Origin: Rotaria socialis
Lineage: Eukaryota; Rotifera; Eurotatoria; Philodinida; Philodinidae
Assembly: GCA_905331475.1 (NCBI GenBank)
Contig: CAJNYU010000657.1
Location: 1 to 64,000 of the forward strand
Length of the DNA: 64,000 nucleotides
Reading direction: 5' to 3'
Made by a program: the position numbers and the translations under genes. The notes beneath the pieces were generated by a model, which worked only from the letters and a program-made list of their open reading frames with translations, ran no database searches and was not told where the DNA came from. Positions 38,629-49,943 of the stretch are shown here, piece after piece (position 1 is the stretch's first letter; each line of letters opens with the position of its first letter).

Positions 38629-39972
38629 AAAACAAAATTCTTTTTTTGTTTTTTAGTTTTTCTGTGATTTCTCTTTCTTCGTAGTTTAATTTGCACGTTT
38701 TTTTTTCGCTTTTGTGCTTTTTTTTGTATTTGTTTGTTGCTTAAAACTAGTTAGGAGTTAAGATATGTACCGATGTATTATTTGTCTCTCTTGTTTTCTC
38801 TTGAGATATGCGAAGTCACATACATGCGATACTTTCTTTTGTTGTTTTTCTCGTTTTTTGTATTTGTGTACTTATCGCCACACTATTCTTTTTTAATCAG
38901 ATTCTTATAAAACAAAAAATGCGCTTTATCATTAATGGTGAAAATAAATAAATACTGTAATGATAATGAAAATAAAAACTAGTATTAATGAAACTTCTTC
39001 GTGTGTAAATACGCCTATTGATCTCATGTATAAGAAGAAGGGAAACGATTTCTCCGAAGATAATTATTTTACCCTATTGAATAATTATACTCTATTACTA
39101 GAGCAAATATTATGATCAGTTTATACAGATATTGGCCCTAGAAGTGTAAAATTGTTAACGTAAAAATGACGACAATAATTAGTTTCATTTGACCTTACGT
39201 ATTGCTGATAGCACGATTTTATAAATAGTGAAACTCTTTAAAAGTACAACTTCGTCGTTCACAAAAGTCAGACTACCGTGGCAACTCTTACTATAAGTAT
39301 GAAATAATTTATCAGGTAATATTTAATGTTTTAAAGCAAATGAACAATGAAATTTCTTTCTTAATATTAATTCATTCTGTTTGAGGAGAAATTTTGTTAC
39401 AAATCAAAAACAAAGATGTGTCTGCAATCATCAAGATAATTAATTCATGCAATAACTAGTTTTTAAATCATAATTAATGTATTATATAATAACTAGATAA
39501 AACTCTTATTGATCTAGTTATTTTATGAATATCTTTCAATGAATTTTTAAGATAAACTGCAAATATATGAAAGCATCATTTTTATACAGAATTAGCTGTA
39601 AAAATAGTTATCATGTCCTTGTATAAAATTAATGTAAATGGTATTATGACATACAACTTGATGATTTGATCGTAGATGTTGTCATAAACGATACAGAAAT
39701 CATATTAATTTTATTATTTATGGCGGATGCATATGCATTGTTCTAGTTTTTAATTATCACATACACATAACTAGCCCACAGTGTTTTTTTTTTATTAATT
39801 ATATTATAATATAGCAATAATCTATGAAATCCAGGATAATAGCAGGAAGTCTGTTAGCTCTAATATGTATAGAATGAAAGGAAGAAATAAGGAATGAAAG
39901 AGAGAGAGAGATTATAAAGAGCGAAAGAGACAAGCAGTGTCACTGATGTTATTGACAGAACGAAGAAAAATA
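38629..39972. other. Intergenic, no gene seen
   Basis: 3' flank of the Patched-like gene, beginning with a T-rich tract, then AT-rich sequence with AATAAA-like signals near 38944. No open frame or RNA gene is recognisable before the tRNA-like sequence. Confidence 0.45.
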
Positions 39973-40044
39973 TGACCTTCACGGGGATCGAATCCATACC
40001 TTTTGCTATCCGGGCAGATGTCCTACCAGTTAGACTAGAAGAAC
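39973..40044 (-). tRNA. tRNA-like sequence with A and B boxes (degenerate tRNA or SINE head)
   Basis: On the minus strand a 72-nt cloverleaf can be drawn: acceptor GTTCTTC/GAAGGTC (one mismatch), TA, a 4-bp D stem GTCT/GGAC, anticodon stem TCTGC/GCAAA (one mismatch), a 4-nt variable loop, T stem ATGGA/CCCGT (one mismatch) with loop TTCGATC, and discriminator A. TAGTCTAACTGG fits the Pol III A box and GATTCGATCC approximates the B box. TTTTT follows within a few bases, like a Pol III terminator. The anticodon loop CCGGATA lacks the invariant U33, and the implied GGA (Ser) anticodon conflicts with the short variable arm. It is therefore more likely a tRNA pseudogene or SINE promoter than a working tRNA. 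Confidence 0.4.
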
Positions 40045-40058
40045 GTATAAATCTTCGT

Positions 40059-40090
40059 TTAGCGTTAGTGTGATCCATCACTAACGCTAA
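40059..40090. repeat. Perfect 12-bp inverted repeat (stem-loop)
   Basis: TTAGCGTTAGTG and CACTAACGCTAA face each other across an 8-nt loop, just upstream of the tRNA-like sequence on its strand. Function unknown; it may be part of the same SINE-like unit. Confidence 0.7.
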
Positions 40091-40127
40091 CAAAGTCTGC
40101 CTTTCATATGGATTAATAATAGATAAT

Positions 40128-40403
40128 CCCAGGTCGAGCGTTACGGCTACCAGAAACGGTCGTATACGACCGTAAACGTTAACGTATACTACTGTTTCCT
40201 GCCGTTTCTCACCGTAAATGACCGTAACTTGACGTTTTGGTATGCACCGTATTACGGCCGTAATTAATCGTGTCGTAAACGGTTACTAACGACCGTAACG
40301 TGGTCGGATATTTCCGTATACGATCGTTTATGACCCGATACAAAACGACCGTAATACGGTGCATACCAAACGGCCGTGTACGACACAAGTTGATCGACCT
40401 GGG
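40128..40403. mobile_element. CCCAGG-ended MITE (copy 2), made of CCGTA-type palindromes
   Basis: A 276-bp element with perfect ends CCCAGGTCGA and TCGACCTGGG. The interior is almost wholly ACGGTCGTATACGACCGT-type words in both orientations. It includes a perfect 22-bp inverted pair at about 40235-40256 and 40349-40370 (core CACCGTATTACGG). AT abuts both ends. It is far richer in CpG than its surroundings. Non-coding. Confidence 0.75.
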
Positions 40404-40526
40404 ATTGCAGCTTTTTTTTATACCCATATCAACGTCTACAAAATATAACGGGAGCATAAGAACTAGTCGTTTGTTCACAGAAGAAAGTTAATTTTCAAAG
40501 TTTCATACTATAGGATATAGATACTA

Positions 40527-41888
40527 ATGCCATCGATTGAAGTTCTCAATATTGTTGCAGTAGATATCTCCATTTATATTGGCTTACTTATTCTTTTCGA
40601 TAGATTAATTGGCAATATTTTCAATATTTTGGTACTTCTTAGTCTCAAAACTTTTCGAGAGAACTCATGTTCATTCTATTTAACAGCTATGTCATTTCTT
40701 AACATAGACCAATTATTAACAGGTATGCTTCCTCGCAGTGGCGGGAGGGGGGAGCATTGGGCAATTGCCCAATAACTAAGAAGTTATTGTCCAAGAATTT
40801 TTTGAAATGTTAGTCCAATGCCGAAAAATTTTGATACACATATATGTTCGAAGATACATGGTGTTATTGTAAAACAATGTCTCTTATTATGATCTAGTTA
40901 ATAATGATGAATTTTCCTTTAGTATGCATCGGTTTCGCAATGACAATGCGTATCGGAAAAAATTGTAGCTCAATTATTTTTTAATTGCCTATTGGTGACC
41001 ACTACGCAAAATAATTTAGCTGGGAAACAGTCCATGACTCGAAAATTTCAGACTACGTCACTGTTTCCTCGTATAATCAATGTTTGGTTTGCTATTGATT
41101 GACCAGATAGTTCGTTGACTTATTGTAAATTTCGAACATCTTTTTTTCAAGTATGTTCATTGACGTCTTTTACTTGTATGTTTTCGCAACAATTGATCAA
41201 TTTCGGACTACGGGCGTAAATCAGAGATATTGCAATATTAAAGTTGCTCATCATGCATTTGTCATGTCATTTTTTATTTGGATTATTCATGGCATTCAAA
41301 CATTAATCTATCAAATTCATACCATATCAGCGACGAGGGGAGCAGCAAAATGTGAAAATTTCGAATAGTCTATTTCAAAAATATTATAATTCGAGATTTA
41401 TTATTATTTTAACAAGGAGTCTACCTGTTGTTTTGACGGCTTTATTTGGGTCATTAGCTTATCATAATATAAGATAATTGGCTTTTCGCACAGTGCCTCT
41501 TGTTCGACGTGAGTTAGACAAACAACTGGCAATTATGGTTCTCGTACCAGTTGTTTTCAATTTTTATGTTATTGTACCATATGTTGTTGCATGCATGGTT
41601 AATTTTAGTACTAATATGACCAGAGATTCTTATAATTATGTTATGCTACAATTCGCTATAAATCTGACACTTAATTTGTTTTATTTGTACTTTGCAATAA
41701 GTATAAATCATCACATCGAAATATCGATTCACTGGTTTTCTTTTTACATTATTTAGAACCCATTTTATATTTATGCATGTGTATCGACAAGATTTCGTAA
41801 GCAATTAATTTGTGTACTCTATGGAATATATATGAAGCAATGGCAAGATAGAACAATCCACGCAAATCATATAGTACCAGTCAATTGA
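40527..41888 (+). pseudogene. FMRFamide-receptor-like GPCR pseudogene, split by a hAT MITE
   Basis: Remnant of an intronless seven-transmembrane peptide receptor of the kind that is strongly expanded in bdelloids. The first part (40527-40735) keeps TM1-TM2, with IGNIFNILVLLSLKTFREN. After the MITE come YCKFRTSFFQVCSL (TM3), FATIDQF in another frame, then IKVAHHAF...FFIWIIHGI (TM4). Next are RRELDKQLAIMVLVPVVFNF (TM6) and finally NPFYIYACVSTRFRKQL (TM7 and C-terminus). A TGA follows AID at about the position where a Trp would be expected, and there are several frameshifts and stops around 41200, 41365 and 41755. A hAT MITE interrupts it at 40736-41063. It cannot encode a receptor. Confidence 0.8.
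40736..41063. mobile_element. hAT-type MITE inserted in the GPCR pseudogene
   Basis: A 328-bp insert between CTTCCTCG (40728-40735) and TTTCCTCG (41064-41071), an 8-bp target duplication with one mismatch. Ends are CAGTGGCG (left) and CGTCACTG (right), short hAT-like inverted repeats. Removing it and one duplicate joins the receptor frame smoothly across the TM2-TM3 region, which confirms the boundaries. Non-coding. Confidence 0.82.
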
Positions 41889-44800
41889 CAGCTTTATATC
41901 GTGGCCAATAAAATATTTGTTTCATAAATTTTGACTTTGAAATATTGAAGTATTTACTTAACCTAGCTATGATTTCTCTCCAATCATCATCACGAAGAAT
42001 CTTAGAAAGAGTTTTCGTGATAGTCATTTACCTTTTCAAGTAAATTTTCAAGACTACGATACATGATAGGCTTTCGCGCTTTTATTACATCTGATTTTTA
42101 AAGTAACAATCAGCTTATTTGATTGTTCCGCTTTGTGCTAGTAAATAAATGTAGATATCAACTAGTAGAATTCCATAAAGTCGAAATAAAAAGAAGATCA
42201 TTTATTTCAGATCAAACAGTAAAAGAACAAAAAAAAAGTATCTAGCAAAGCGTTGACTAAGATTTCTTTGAGTCTGTAATCTATCGCAATACATTATTGA
42301 CTTCACCGACTAATAATCAATGGCAAATTCCGTATCCTACTTTTAAACTGCACAGAGAACTTTGATCTTTCCGACTGGATTACAGTTCAATTGATTTGTT
42401 TTCCGACTAAAAATTGTCGATCTGCATTATTATGGCAAACAATTAATCTAAATTGAACTGGTAAATGCGATCGAATCAAATTAGATGAGCATATAATCAA
42501 CTAATTATCTTTAAAAGAAACAAAATTCTTAGACTTCTGACTACGCAAATATAAACTCAACTAGAGTAACTCATATTCGAAGAACTTTCATTTCAGTCAA
42601 ATATTCATCAAAGATTCGATGGATGACTATATTAATTATCGTATTTAAATAAACTCCATTAGACTTTTCGTTTAACAAATCGTACTTTCAATCTAATTCC
42701 AATTTTGTTTTATGTTTATCATTACCAATGAAAACTGACTTCTCTTCAGAACCTGATATTTCTATAACAGTTGGTAATGATGATAATTTCTCATCATCAA
42801 ATATTACTTAAGTTCAAAAGCAATAGTACGCTCCTCACAAGAACTATAGATGCACAGTATATTTTGCGCAATATCAATGGTCAAAATGAGCAGTAGTCGA
42901 AACAAAATTTTATAAAGGTAAAATTTGATTTTTTTTGTTTTTTATTATGCAAGAGTTAACCCTATGACCCTGACCGTCCTAAAGGGACAAATGAACTTAA
43001 AACATAATGTTCTTGTTATAAAATAAGAGAGGAAACAACAAAACAAAAAGAAAGAAAGAAAACAAAGCAAAAGCAGAAATGAGAGATGGAAAGACGAAGA
43101 AAAAAATAGAATAAAAATAAAAATAATGATAAGATACAATAGAATGAAATAATATAGAAATGAACCAGAATGATAGAAGAAGAGAAAAAAAAGACACAAC
43201 CCAAGAGAACATTCCTTCATAGCATTATAATAAGCGAAGCGTCTATCAACGAGAAAAAAAAACAAAAGTAAGAGAAGTGTAAAACGGAAGAAAAGAGAGA
43301 GATACATAAAAGGCTGTCAGCCAGTATTGACTATCTGTTTGACATGGCAAAAGGTAAAATTTAGTTGAATCGTAGTTATCCAAACTATTTTTAAAAGAAC
43401 GAGCATTCAACAGCCTGTAAACTCAACAAAAAAACTATTGGAAGGTGTAGCGCCTTGATGAGAATCAGAGACGCAACTAATAAAAATGCCAGGTGCAACA
43501 GTATTGGTTATGGCAGAATGATAGCAATAAAAATAAAATAGTATTGAATATTGGATAAAGATCCAATTGTTTATTCAATGAACAGAAATAGTTGTCAATA
43601 AGAAGAACCCCACAAGCACGTAGCTGACACGAGTTCGAACGATTGTAAGTGACAATCGAATTTGATTGATTATAATGAGCAATCAAGTTGAAAGAAGAAG
43701 GTAATATGTAATTAATCAAAAAGATGATTCTTTTTGAGAGAGAAGAATAGTAGTATATCTCGGTGAAGAGAGATATATGAAGAAGCTTGCAGAAGCTTAA
43801 ATAAGAAAAAACAAGAAGAATAAGAATAATGAATTAACAGTATTAGGCGCAAAAACAAGCAAGAGAAAAAGACAGGGAAGCTAGAAAAAGAAACAAAAAG
43901 GCACTAAGATAACATCAGTGACGTTTATGCCGTCACAGAGGATTTCCTATTGAATATTCTCGAATGACAACTTCTGACATTGTTTTTAATAGAGGAAAGT
44001 AACACTTCGATTAATACTTTCCGAACTAACTTAATTAGTTGTATTCGATTTTTCTCGAATTGTAAAAAACCTATGCTTAGTGTTTGTTTTTTAATCCGAC
44101 ACAATTATTATCGTTTCTGTATAGTAAATACATTTTTCCAAAACAAATGTAACAAAGAGGAAAAGAAAAAAAAATCAAACGCCTCTACAAATGTACTTGC
44201 AACTGGAAAAATGTTTTAGTTTCCGCTTAGTTTAAGTTGTTTAGATAGAATCAGCACAAAAAAATTACACAAATGTAGCGCATCAAAAATTCTATCGATA
44301 TCAACTTTGGTAAAAATATTTTAGATCGTTTTTTCTTTCTTTAAACAGAACAGCTTGGGAATTAAAATTTTTGTATCATAGAGTTTTTATGACGGTCAAT
44401 CAATTTGCAAAGACATCAGACGATGCCTTTATAAATCATACATAGACTGAATTCTTTTTGTGTTATTTGGTTATAATAGGTTAGTTTTTAAAATTTAACA
44501 GAAAAAAATAATTGGCAAAAATGAACAGAAAATAGAAAATGATGTTGCAAGCACATTGTTTGAGATGTTTGGCTTTTGGCTTTTCCTTCCAGTAACATTC
44601 GTTCGGGAAGAATACCTCTGATACGAATGTTGCAGTTCAGGCTTTGTTCTTTCCAACAACAAAAATGGTTATTATCGCTTTAGAAATCAGCAATGTGGCC
44701 CAGCAGGTGCTGAAATTTTTGTCAATACTTTTGCGTCGTGTATTAATTACAAACTACGACATTTTTCGAGTATGTTTCTAAGGTTCGCATACACCTAACA

Positions 44801-47228
44801 GCCTATAATCAATATTTTACTATGTTTATCAATCGCCGGTAAAACATTCTAGTTATTTGATATATCTTCGATCAGTTGCATACTGTATATTTTTTGTAGT
44901 AAGATTTATTTCGATGATCATATAATAAACGATTTCAATACACTGAGTAGTTTGCAGAAGTATAATAAGAATTTTTCATCAATATTGTATTACTGATTGT
45001 GGGTTCGTACTGTTTGACATTTCTCCTATATTTCTCGCAATTTCGTTCTTATTTTTAACATACTGTAATTTTTAATGATCATAATACGAGGCGCTCCATT
45101 TTGTTCGACGTAAAACAGAAAGATACTTAACCATAATGCTACTTGTACAAGATGTCTGCAATACATTATTCGTCGCAATCTTATAGTTTTTTTGACTTAA
45201 TAGTGCATAATGTCAATATTGATGGATATTCAAGTTATGTCACATCCATAAAGTTTCTTTTCGGTACAGTTACAACATTCTAATGCATGACATTTTCTAG
45301 CGAGTTATCATTTAGAGTTTTTGTGGTAATTTGATTATTTAATACTCTTGAAGTACATGATTTATGTTTGACCCGTGCGTTGAAATCATATTTTTGAGAA
45401 GACTCAGTCAAACATCATATATGAATTCGAACGCATAAGCTTATTACGACGGAGTTTTAATAATGAAATGTGAAACTGATATCATTCGTGTAAGGTAACA
45501 AATAATCTGCTATATATTTATATACATGTCGTTGTCAACGATCAATGAGAGTAGATTGTAGCAAGCGAAATGAAAAGTGTTGATGCGTAATAAAAACATT
45601 GCTTTTTTTCGTATTCAGAAGCGACTATTTAACTAAAATTTTCTTCTGTTGGATCATCTGTCTCATATCTAAGGAAAACTGGGCCCATAACGATAGAAGA
45701 AATCGAAAATCCTCAATGAAAATGTACGCTTACATTTATTGATATATATGACTACGATAAAAACTACTAGATATCAGTGTAGTCGAATTATAATATAATG
45801 TTTGATAGATCTTCATTTATTTTTGAACTCGACAAATAGAAGAATTTAACAGTCATATCGTAAAAAATTACCGACGCAAGATTTGAAGTGAATAGAAAAT
45901 TCATTATAATTATGCTTTTAATAGATTATATTATCATTTATTTATATTCATATTACTACAAAAAAATATCAAACTTTAAGAAATAGATATCTATACACAT
46001 CGATATTTGGCGTGATCTTAGATACAATATTCTTAGATGAGAAATTCACGGACATATTCAAATTTTCCAATAGAAAATTATCCTCGCCTATTGAATTATT
46101 TACATACAAAAGATACAGAAGGTTAATAGAATTTGCTCTAAAAATAAAACAGAAACCGTTAATCTCTAAGCTGGCTTAAATATTGATTTATTGCAGACTG
46201 TCTATTAAGATAATCACACTTTTCTACATATTATTGTAATAATAATAAATAGACATATATTGACTATCATGCAATATTCGATATTTTTTAATGTTAATAT
46301 TCAAAATGTAGTTTGATTCATACAGTACGAATACTATGAATTCTTTGAAAGAAACTATTCAATAAATTCACTGAAAATAATATCCTATTTTATTATGATC
46401 TCATCTTGCGTTCAACTTCATGAATCACATCTTCAATAAACAACTTTGACTTATATACGATAGTCAATAAAGAGAAACTATTCTTGGCGAAGAAACAATT
46501 ACTTGTAATAACTGCCAAAAGCTTATAACCAGATTTTGATCGATTTAATCGTAACTTGATTTTTATAAATGCCTCCGTTATTTAAAAGATTAATGGTTCT
46601 ACGCACAGCTGTATGATATTCATTACTAATGAAGAGGATAGTAAAGTGGCCTCGAAGAAACAAATATCGTACAATGCTTAAAATAAAAATTTGTACAAAT
46701 TTGATGTGTTCATTGATTGATCTTTCTATGTATTGTTGAATTGAAAATATATGTTTTGAATAAAAGCCATGTACTTCTGTCATAATATCATCTGGTAGAA
46801 TGCAAGCAATAATTATAGGCAGATAACAGGTGGCAATTTGTTGAAGTATACGAAAGGAAAAAAGTCATATTTGTGTTGATAAAATGCAATGTGACAAACT
46901 ATGGTGTAAAAATCAATTTTTATTGCAAAGAAGAAATAACATGACTCAAAGTATGTCAAAATATCATTATTCAAAATGTATTATTAATCGATGTGCTATT
47001 ATCACACATATTTTCAGATCAATCAAATATATAACTGCTGCAAGCTTATAGCATGTTATTTAGACAATTTTCTAGAATACGCATATTCTGTGATTGCTAT
47101 ATTGATAATCGATATCTCATACTGACGCCCGCGTCAACATTCATGCATACATATATACAAGAAGACAAGCGTTCTCCATTTCATAGATAGAAAGATTCAC
47201 ATATACATACACACTGACAAATAACATT
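41889..47228. other. Long gene-poor stretch
   Basis: About 5.3 kb without a supportable gene. 43010-43330 is strongly purine-biased on the plus strand (A/G with runs of AAAGAAAG), giving pyrimidine-coded, Phe/Leu-rich open frames on the minus strand that are composition artefacts. 43730-43900 is also purine-rich. A minus-strand open frame at 46523-46783 starts with a true ATG but matches nothing I recognise. Confidence 0.45.
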
Positions 47229-47562
47229 ATGCGTGCTTATCACTACTGTTTGTGTCTTTTGGTATTCGTTGTTATCACCAAGTGAGCTAAATATTATTGA
47301 AAATATTATTTTATCTCACCTCTTGAACTTATCTAGTGCAAGACACATTGAACAAGCATCTAACAATGATTCAGACGAAGATGCATATGTTCCAAATAAG
47401 TATCATAGACCTCATGTTTATCGATCGAATTTTCTCGAACATTATTTACTTAACTTGATCGCTGGCAAAGGTCATGACGACGATCGTTATGATCAAACAG
47501 GGCCATTTGAAAGGCGAAGCAAAGCTATTACAAAAGGTGATCCGCGAGAATTTATGGGCTAA
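47229..47562 (+). CDS. Small secreted peptide, candidate neuropeptide/prohormone precursor (2 exons)
   Basis: Exon 1 is 47229-47281, exon 2 47337-47562. The 55-nt intron is GTGAGC...CTTATCTAG with a pyrimidine-rich 3' end, and splicing restores one frame of 92 residues. Residues 1-19 (MRAYHYCLCLLVFVVITNA) form a good signal peptide. The rest is hydrophilic, Cys-free and rich in Asp, His and Arg. Prohormone-like features are SNFLEHYLLNLIAGK, which resembles a helical peptide followed by Gly-Lys; an Arg-Arg site in FERRSKA; and a C-terminus ending PREFMG directly before the stop, where a terminal Gly would be an amide donor (predicted ...PREFM-NH2). AATAAA lies about 45 nt after the stop. I know no family with this exact sequence. 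It could equally be a small secreted protein of other function. Confidence 0.6.
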
Positions 47563-48462
47563 ACATGTAGTTTTTATTGTAAACGCTTTTATTTCCTACC
47601 TATTTCAAATAAATAAATATTTAATCGATGAATACATATAAATAAGTTTATAGTAATTAAATACTGACTAATAGTAAATATTTACTTCTTATAGAGAAAA
47701 GAGAATTGATTGTCAGATTTTCAAATAATCCACTCATTGCCCTTATTTACACTTGTTCTTCTCTCTGCCAGAATAAAATATAAGAATAGATTTGTCCTAA
47801 TTGATTTATCATCTTACGTCCATTCATGCTCTACCCTAGTCAAACATTTTTATTCATGCGCTTGTAAGACTTGAGCTCAAGATGTGGCCATAGTTCTTGA
47901 CTTCTTGCTCAAGAAAGTCAAGAATTGCATGCGCTTGCAAAAAATGCTATGACTCGGGTAGCTCTTTGCCACAATTAACATAATTAGTAGTTTGTTATTA
48001 TAACCTTTTGTTTGATGATTCATGTCTTTTCGTATTTCAATACTAACACTACATTCGTATAATTGATAAATCATAGATGTTCTCTTATGAAGTATTTTAA
48101 AATCTTCTTAGATTGAAGTATGTAATCATTTGTGATTCGTATCGAAGTGGCAAAATCAAAAGATAGATAAAAAAAAGAAACTGAATGATTCGAACTCTTT
48201 GATATTATCTTAGATCTTTTCTTTTTCTAGAAATATCAAATTATTTCATTCTATTAATTGGATATAAGCCATGACAGCGAATATTTAAGTATTTAACAGT
48301 TTTTTTGTCATTTAGTCCATCTGTCTATAGTAAGAACTTAGAATTTATTGTATTCTCGATAATATTAACTGTGTTATTATTGTACGATCTGTTTTAAATC
48401 GAAATCTAGCTGTCTGTATGAATCAATTGATAGACATCCAACACTAACAAATAGTCAAATAT
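47563..48462. other. Intergenic, no gene seen
   Basis: 3' UTR of the small-peptide gene and AT-rich spacer up to the hAT element's target duplication. No domain-bearing frame. Confidence 0.45.
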
Positions 48463-48470
48463 ATATAAAG

Positions 48471-49943
48471 CATAGATGTACATCGCAGCGCTGCCGCTGT
48501 CGCTGCCGCCACAGCGTTAGCGGTACCTTTTCCAAAATCTCTTCGCGGTAGCGACAAATTATTTTTTTCAGCCATGGCGGTGCGGCGCGGCAGCAGCAGA
48601 TTTTCACTCGTGATGAAAATCTCTAGACCCTCTAAAAAGAATGAATCTACTGTTTTTCGAAAGAATTTTTGCTATTTCTCATCTCTTTTTACATTAGCAT
48701 TTCATCAAACAGGAATTATTAACCCTATCCCAGGCCGTAGAGGTACGGTGGGAAACGGCCGGAAAGCACGGGAAATCGCTGGAAAGGGACGAATTTTTTT
48801 CCGGTGTATTCCGGTCAGTTTTCTGTGCTTTCGAGGTATGTTCAGATTTCCGAAAAAGTAAATTTCCGAAAATACCGAATTTCTAACAAAATATCGAAAG
48901 ACACACAACTGTCCCAACAGAAATTTCCTTGTAATTTCCGAAATCGCCATTAACTGAAAAAGTAAATTCTCAGAAATTACCATATTTTAACATACCAACC
49001 AACAGAACATCTAGGGAATGTCAGAAATCAGCTCTACAATCCAAAAGAAATTACGGTAAATACGGAAATTTCCACACTTTATATCATGTACATACACTGG
49101 TATATGTTTAGATTTGAAGGCCCACCCTCAAAAATGAGAAGAAATTCTAGTAATTTCCGTAATTACCTGGAAATTACTAGAATTTCTTCTCATTTTTGAC
49201 GGTGGGCCTTCAAATTTGTACACATATAACAGTGAATGTACATGATATAAACTATGGAAATTTCTGTAATTGCCGTAATTTCCAGGTAATTACCGAAATT
49301 ACCAGAATTTCTTCTCATTCTTGAGGGTGGGCCTTCAAATCTAAAGATATACCAGTGTATGTACATGAGATTAACCATGGAAATTTCCGTAATTACCGTA
49401 ATTTCCAAGTAATTTGCGTTAGTGTGTTTTGTAGATTTGTGTAGTTTTCGTTGGGATGTAGTTGGAATTGTAGTAATTTCTTTGGAAGTTTCGAGCTCGG
49501 AGTAGTTCAGTATGGAAGTTTTGTGATTATGTTGCTATTCATTATGGGTAATTTCCGAAATTTCTAAGAAATTACTCCATCACTGTGTTTGCTGGCGTTG
49601 CGTAGTATTTCGGTTACTTCGGAAGTTTCCGGTATTTTCTAAAAGATGAATTTTTCATGTTTGTAGTTTCCGAAAGATGTATTTTTAGCTAGGAAATTTC
49701 CTTTTTCGGAAATCTGCCCACTGCTGCTTTCCGGCCAGATACGGTGATTTTTCCGCATCTTTCCGGTCGGTTCCTACGGTATCCGTCCTCCAGAATCATT
49801 GACCTGGGATATCATACATATTACCTATTTTTGTGAAAAAATAGATTTTGTATAATTTTTAATGAAGCGGCGCGGCAGTGACTTTGTTCTTTATATGTGG
49901 CGTCGCGGTAGCGGCAGATTTCCACCCGCGATGGACATCTATG
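48471..49943. mobile_element. hAT-type element with GCGGCAGCG sub-terminal words, carrying a nested element
   Basis: Ends are CATAGATGTACATCGC (left) and GCGATGGACATCTATG (right), 15 of 16 matching as inverted repeats. The flanks ATATAAAG (48463-48470) and ATATAAAA (49944-49951) are an 8-bp duplication with one mismatch. Both sub-terminal regions (48490-48610 and 49865-49930) are GC-rich arrays of GCGGCAGCG/CGCTGCCGC-like words. The middle is taken up by the CCCAGG-ended element at 48729-49808. No transposase. Confidence 0.82.
48729..49808. mobile_element. CCCAGG-ended element (copy 3), made of TTCCGG/GGAAAT palindromic words
   Basis: About 1.08 kb, with ends CCCAGGCC and GACCTGGG flanked by AT. 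The interior is dominated by words such as GGAAATTTCCGTAATTACC in both orientations. It also holds repeated units of about 115-140 bp at 49080-49440, each with a GTGGGCCTTCAAAT block followed or preceded by a GTACATGA block and an AATTTCTTCTCAT block. The first unit is inverted relative to the next two, with a palindrome at about 49150-49185 between them. Nested in the hAT element 48471-49943. Non-coding. Confidence 0.7.

Noticed and set aside
42945-43307. Overlapping Phe/Leu/Ser-rich minus-strand open frames that look like membrane helices
   Set aside because: Produced by the purine-rich tract in three frames at once; a composition artefact.
46523-46783. 86-codon minus-strand open frame with a true ATG
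   Set aside because: Plausible amino-acid composition but no motif, no signal peptide and no splice context; not enough to call a gene.
48574-48983. Open frames in the hAT/CCCAGG composite
   Set aside because: They cross element boundaries and consist of repeated TTCCGG or GCGGC words.
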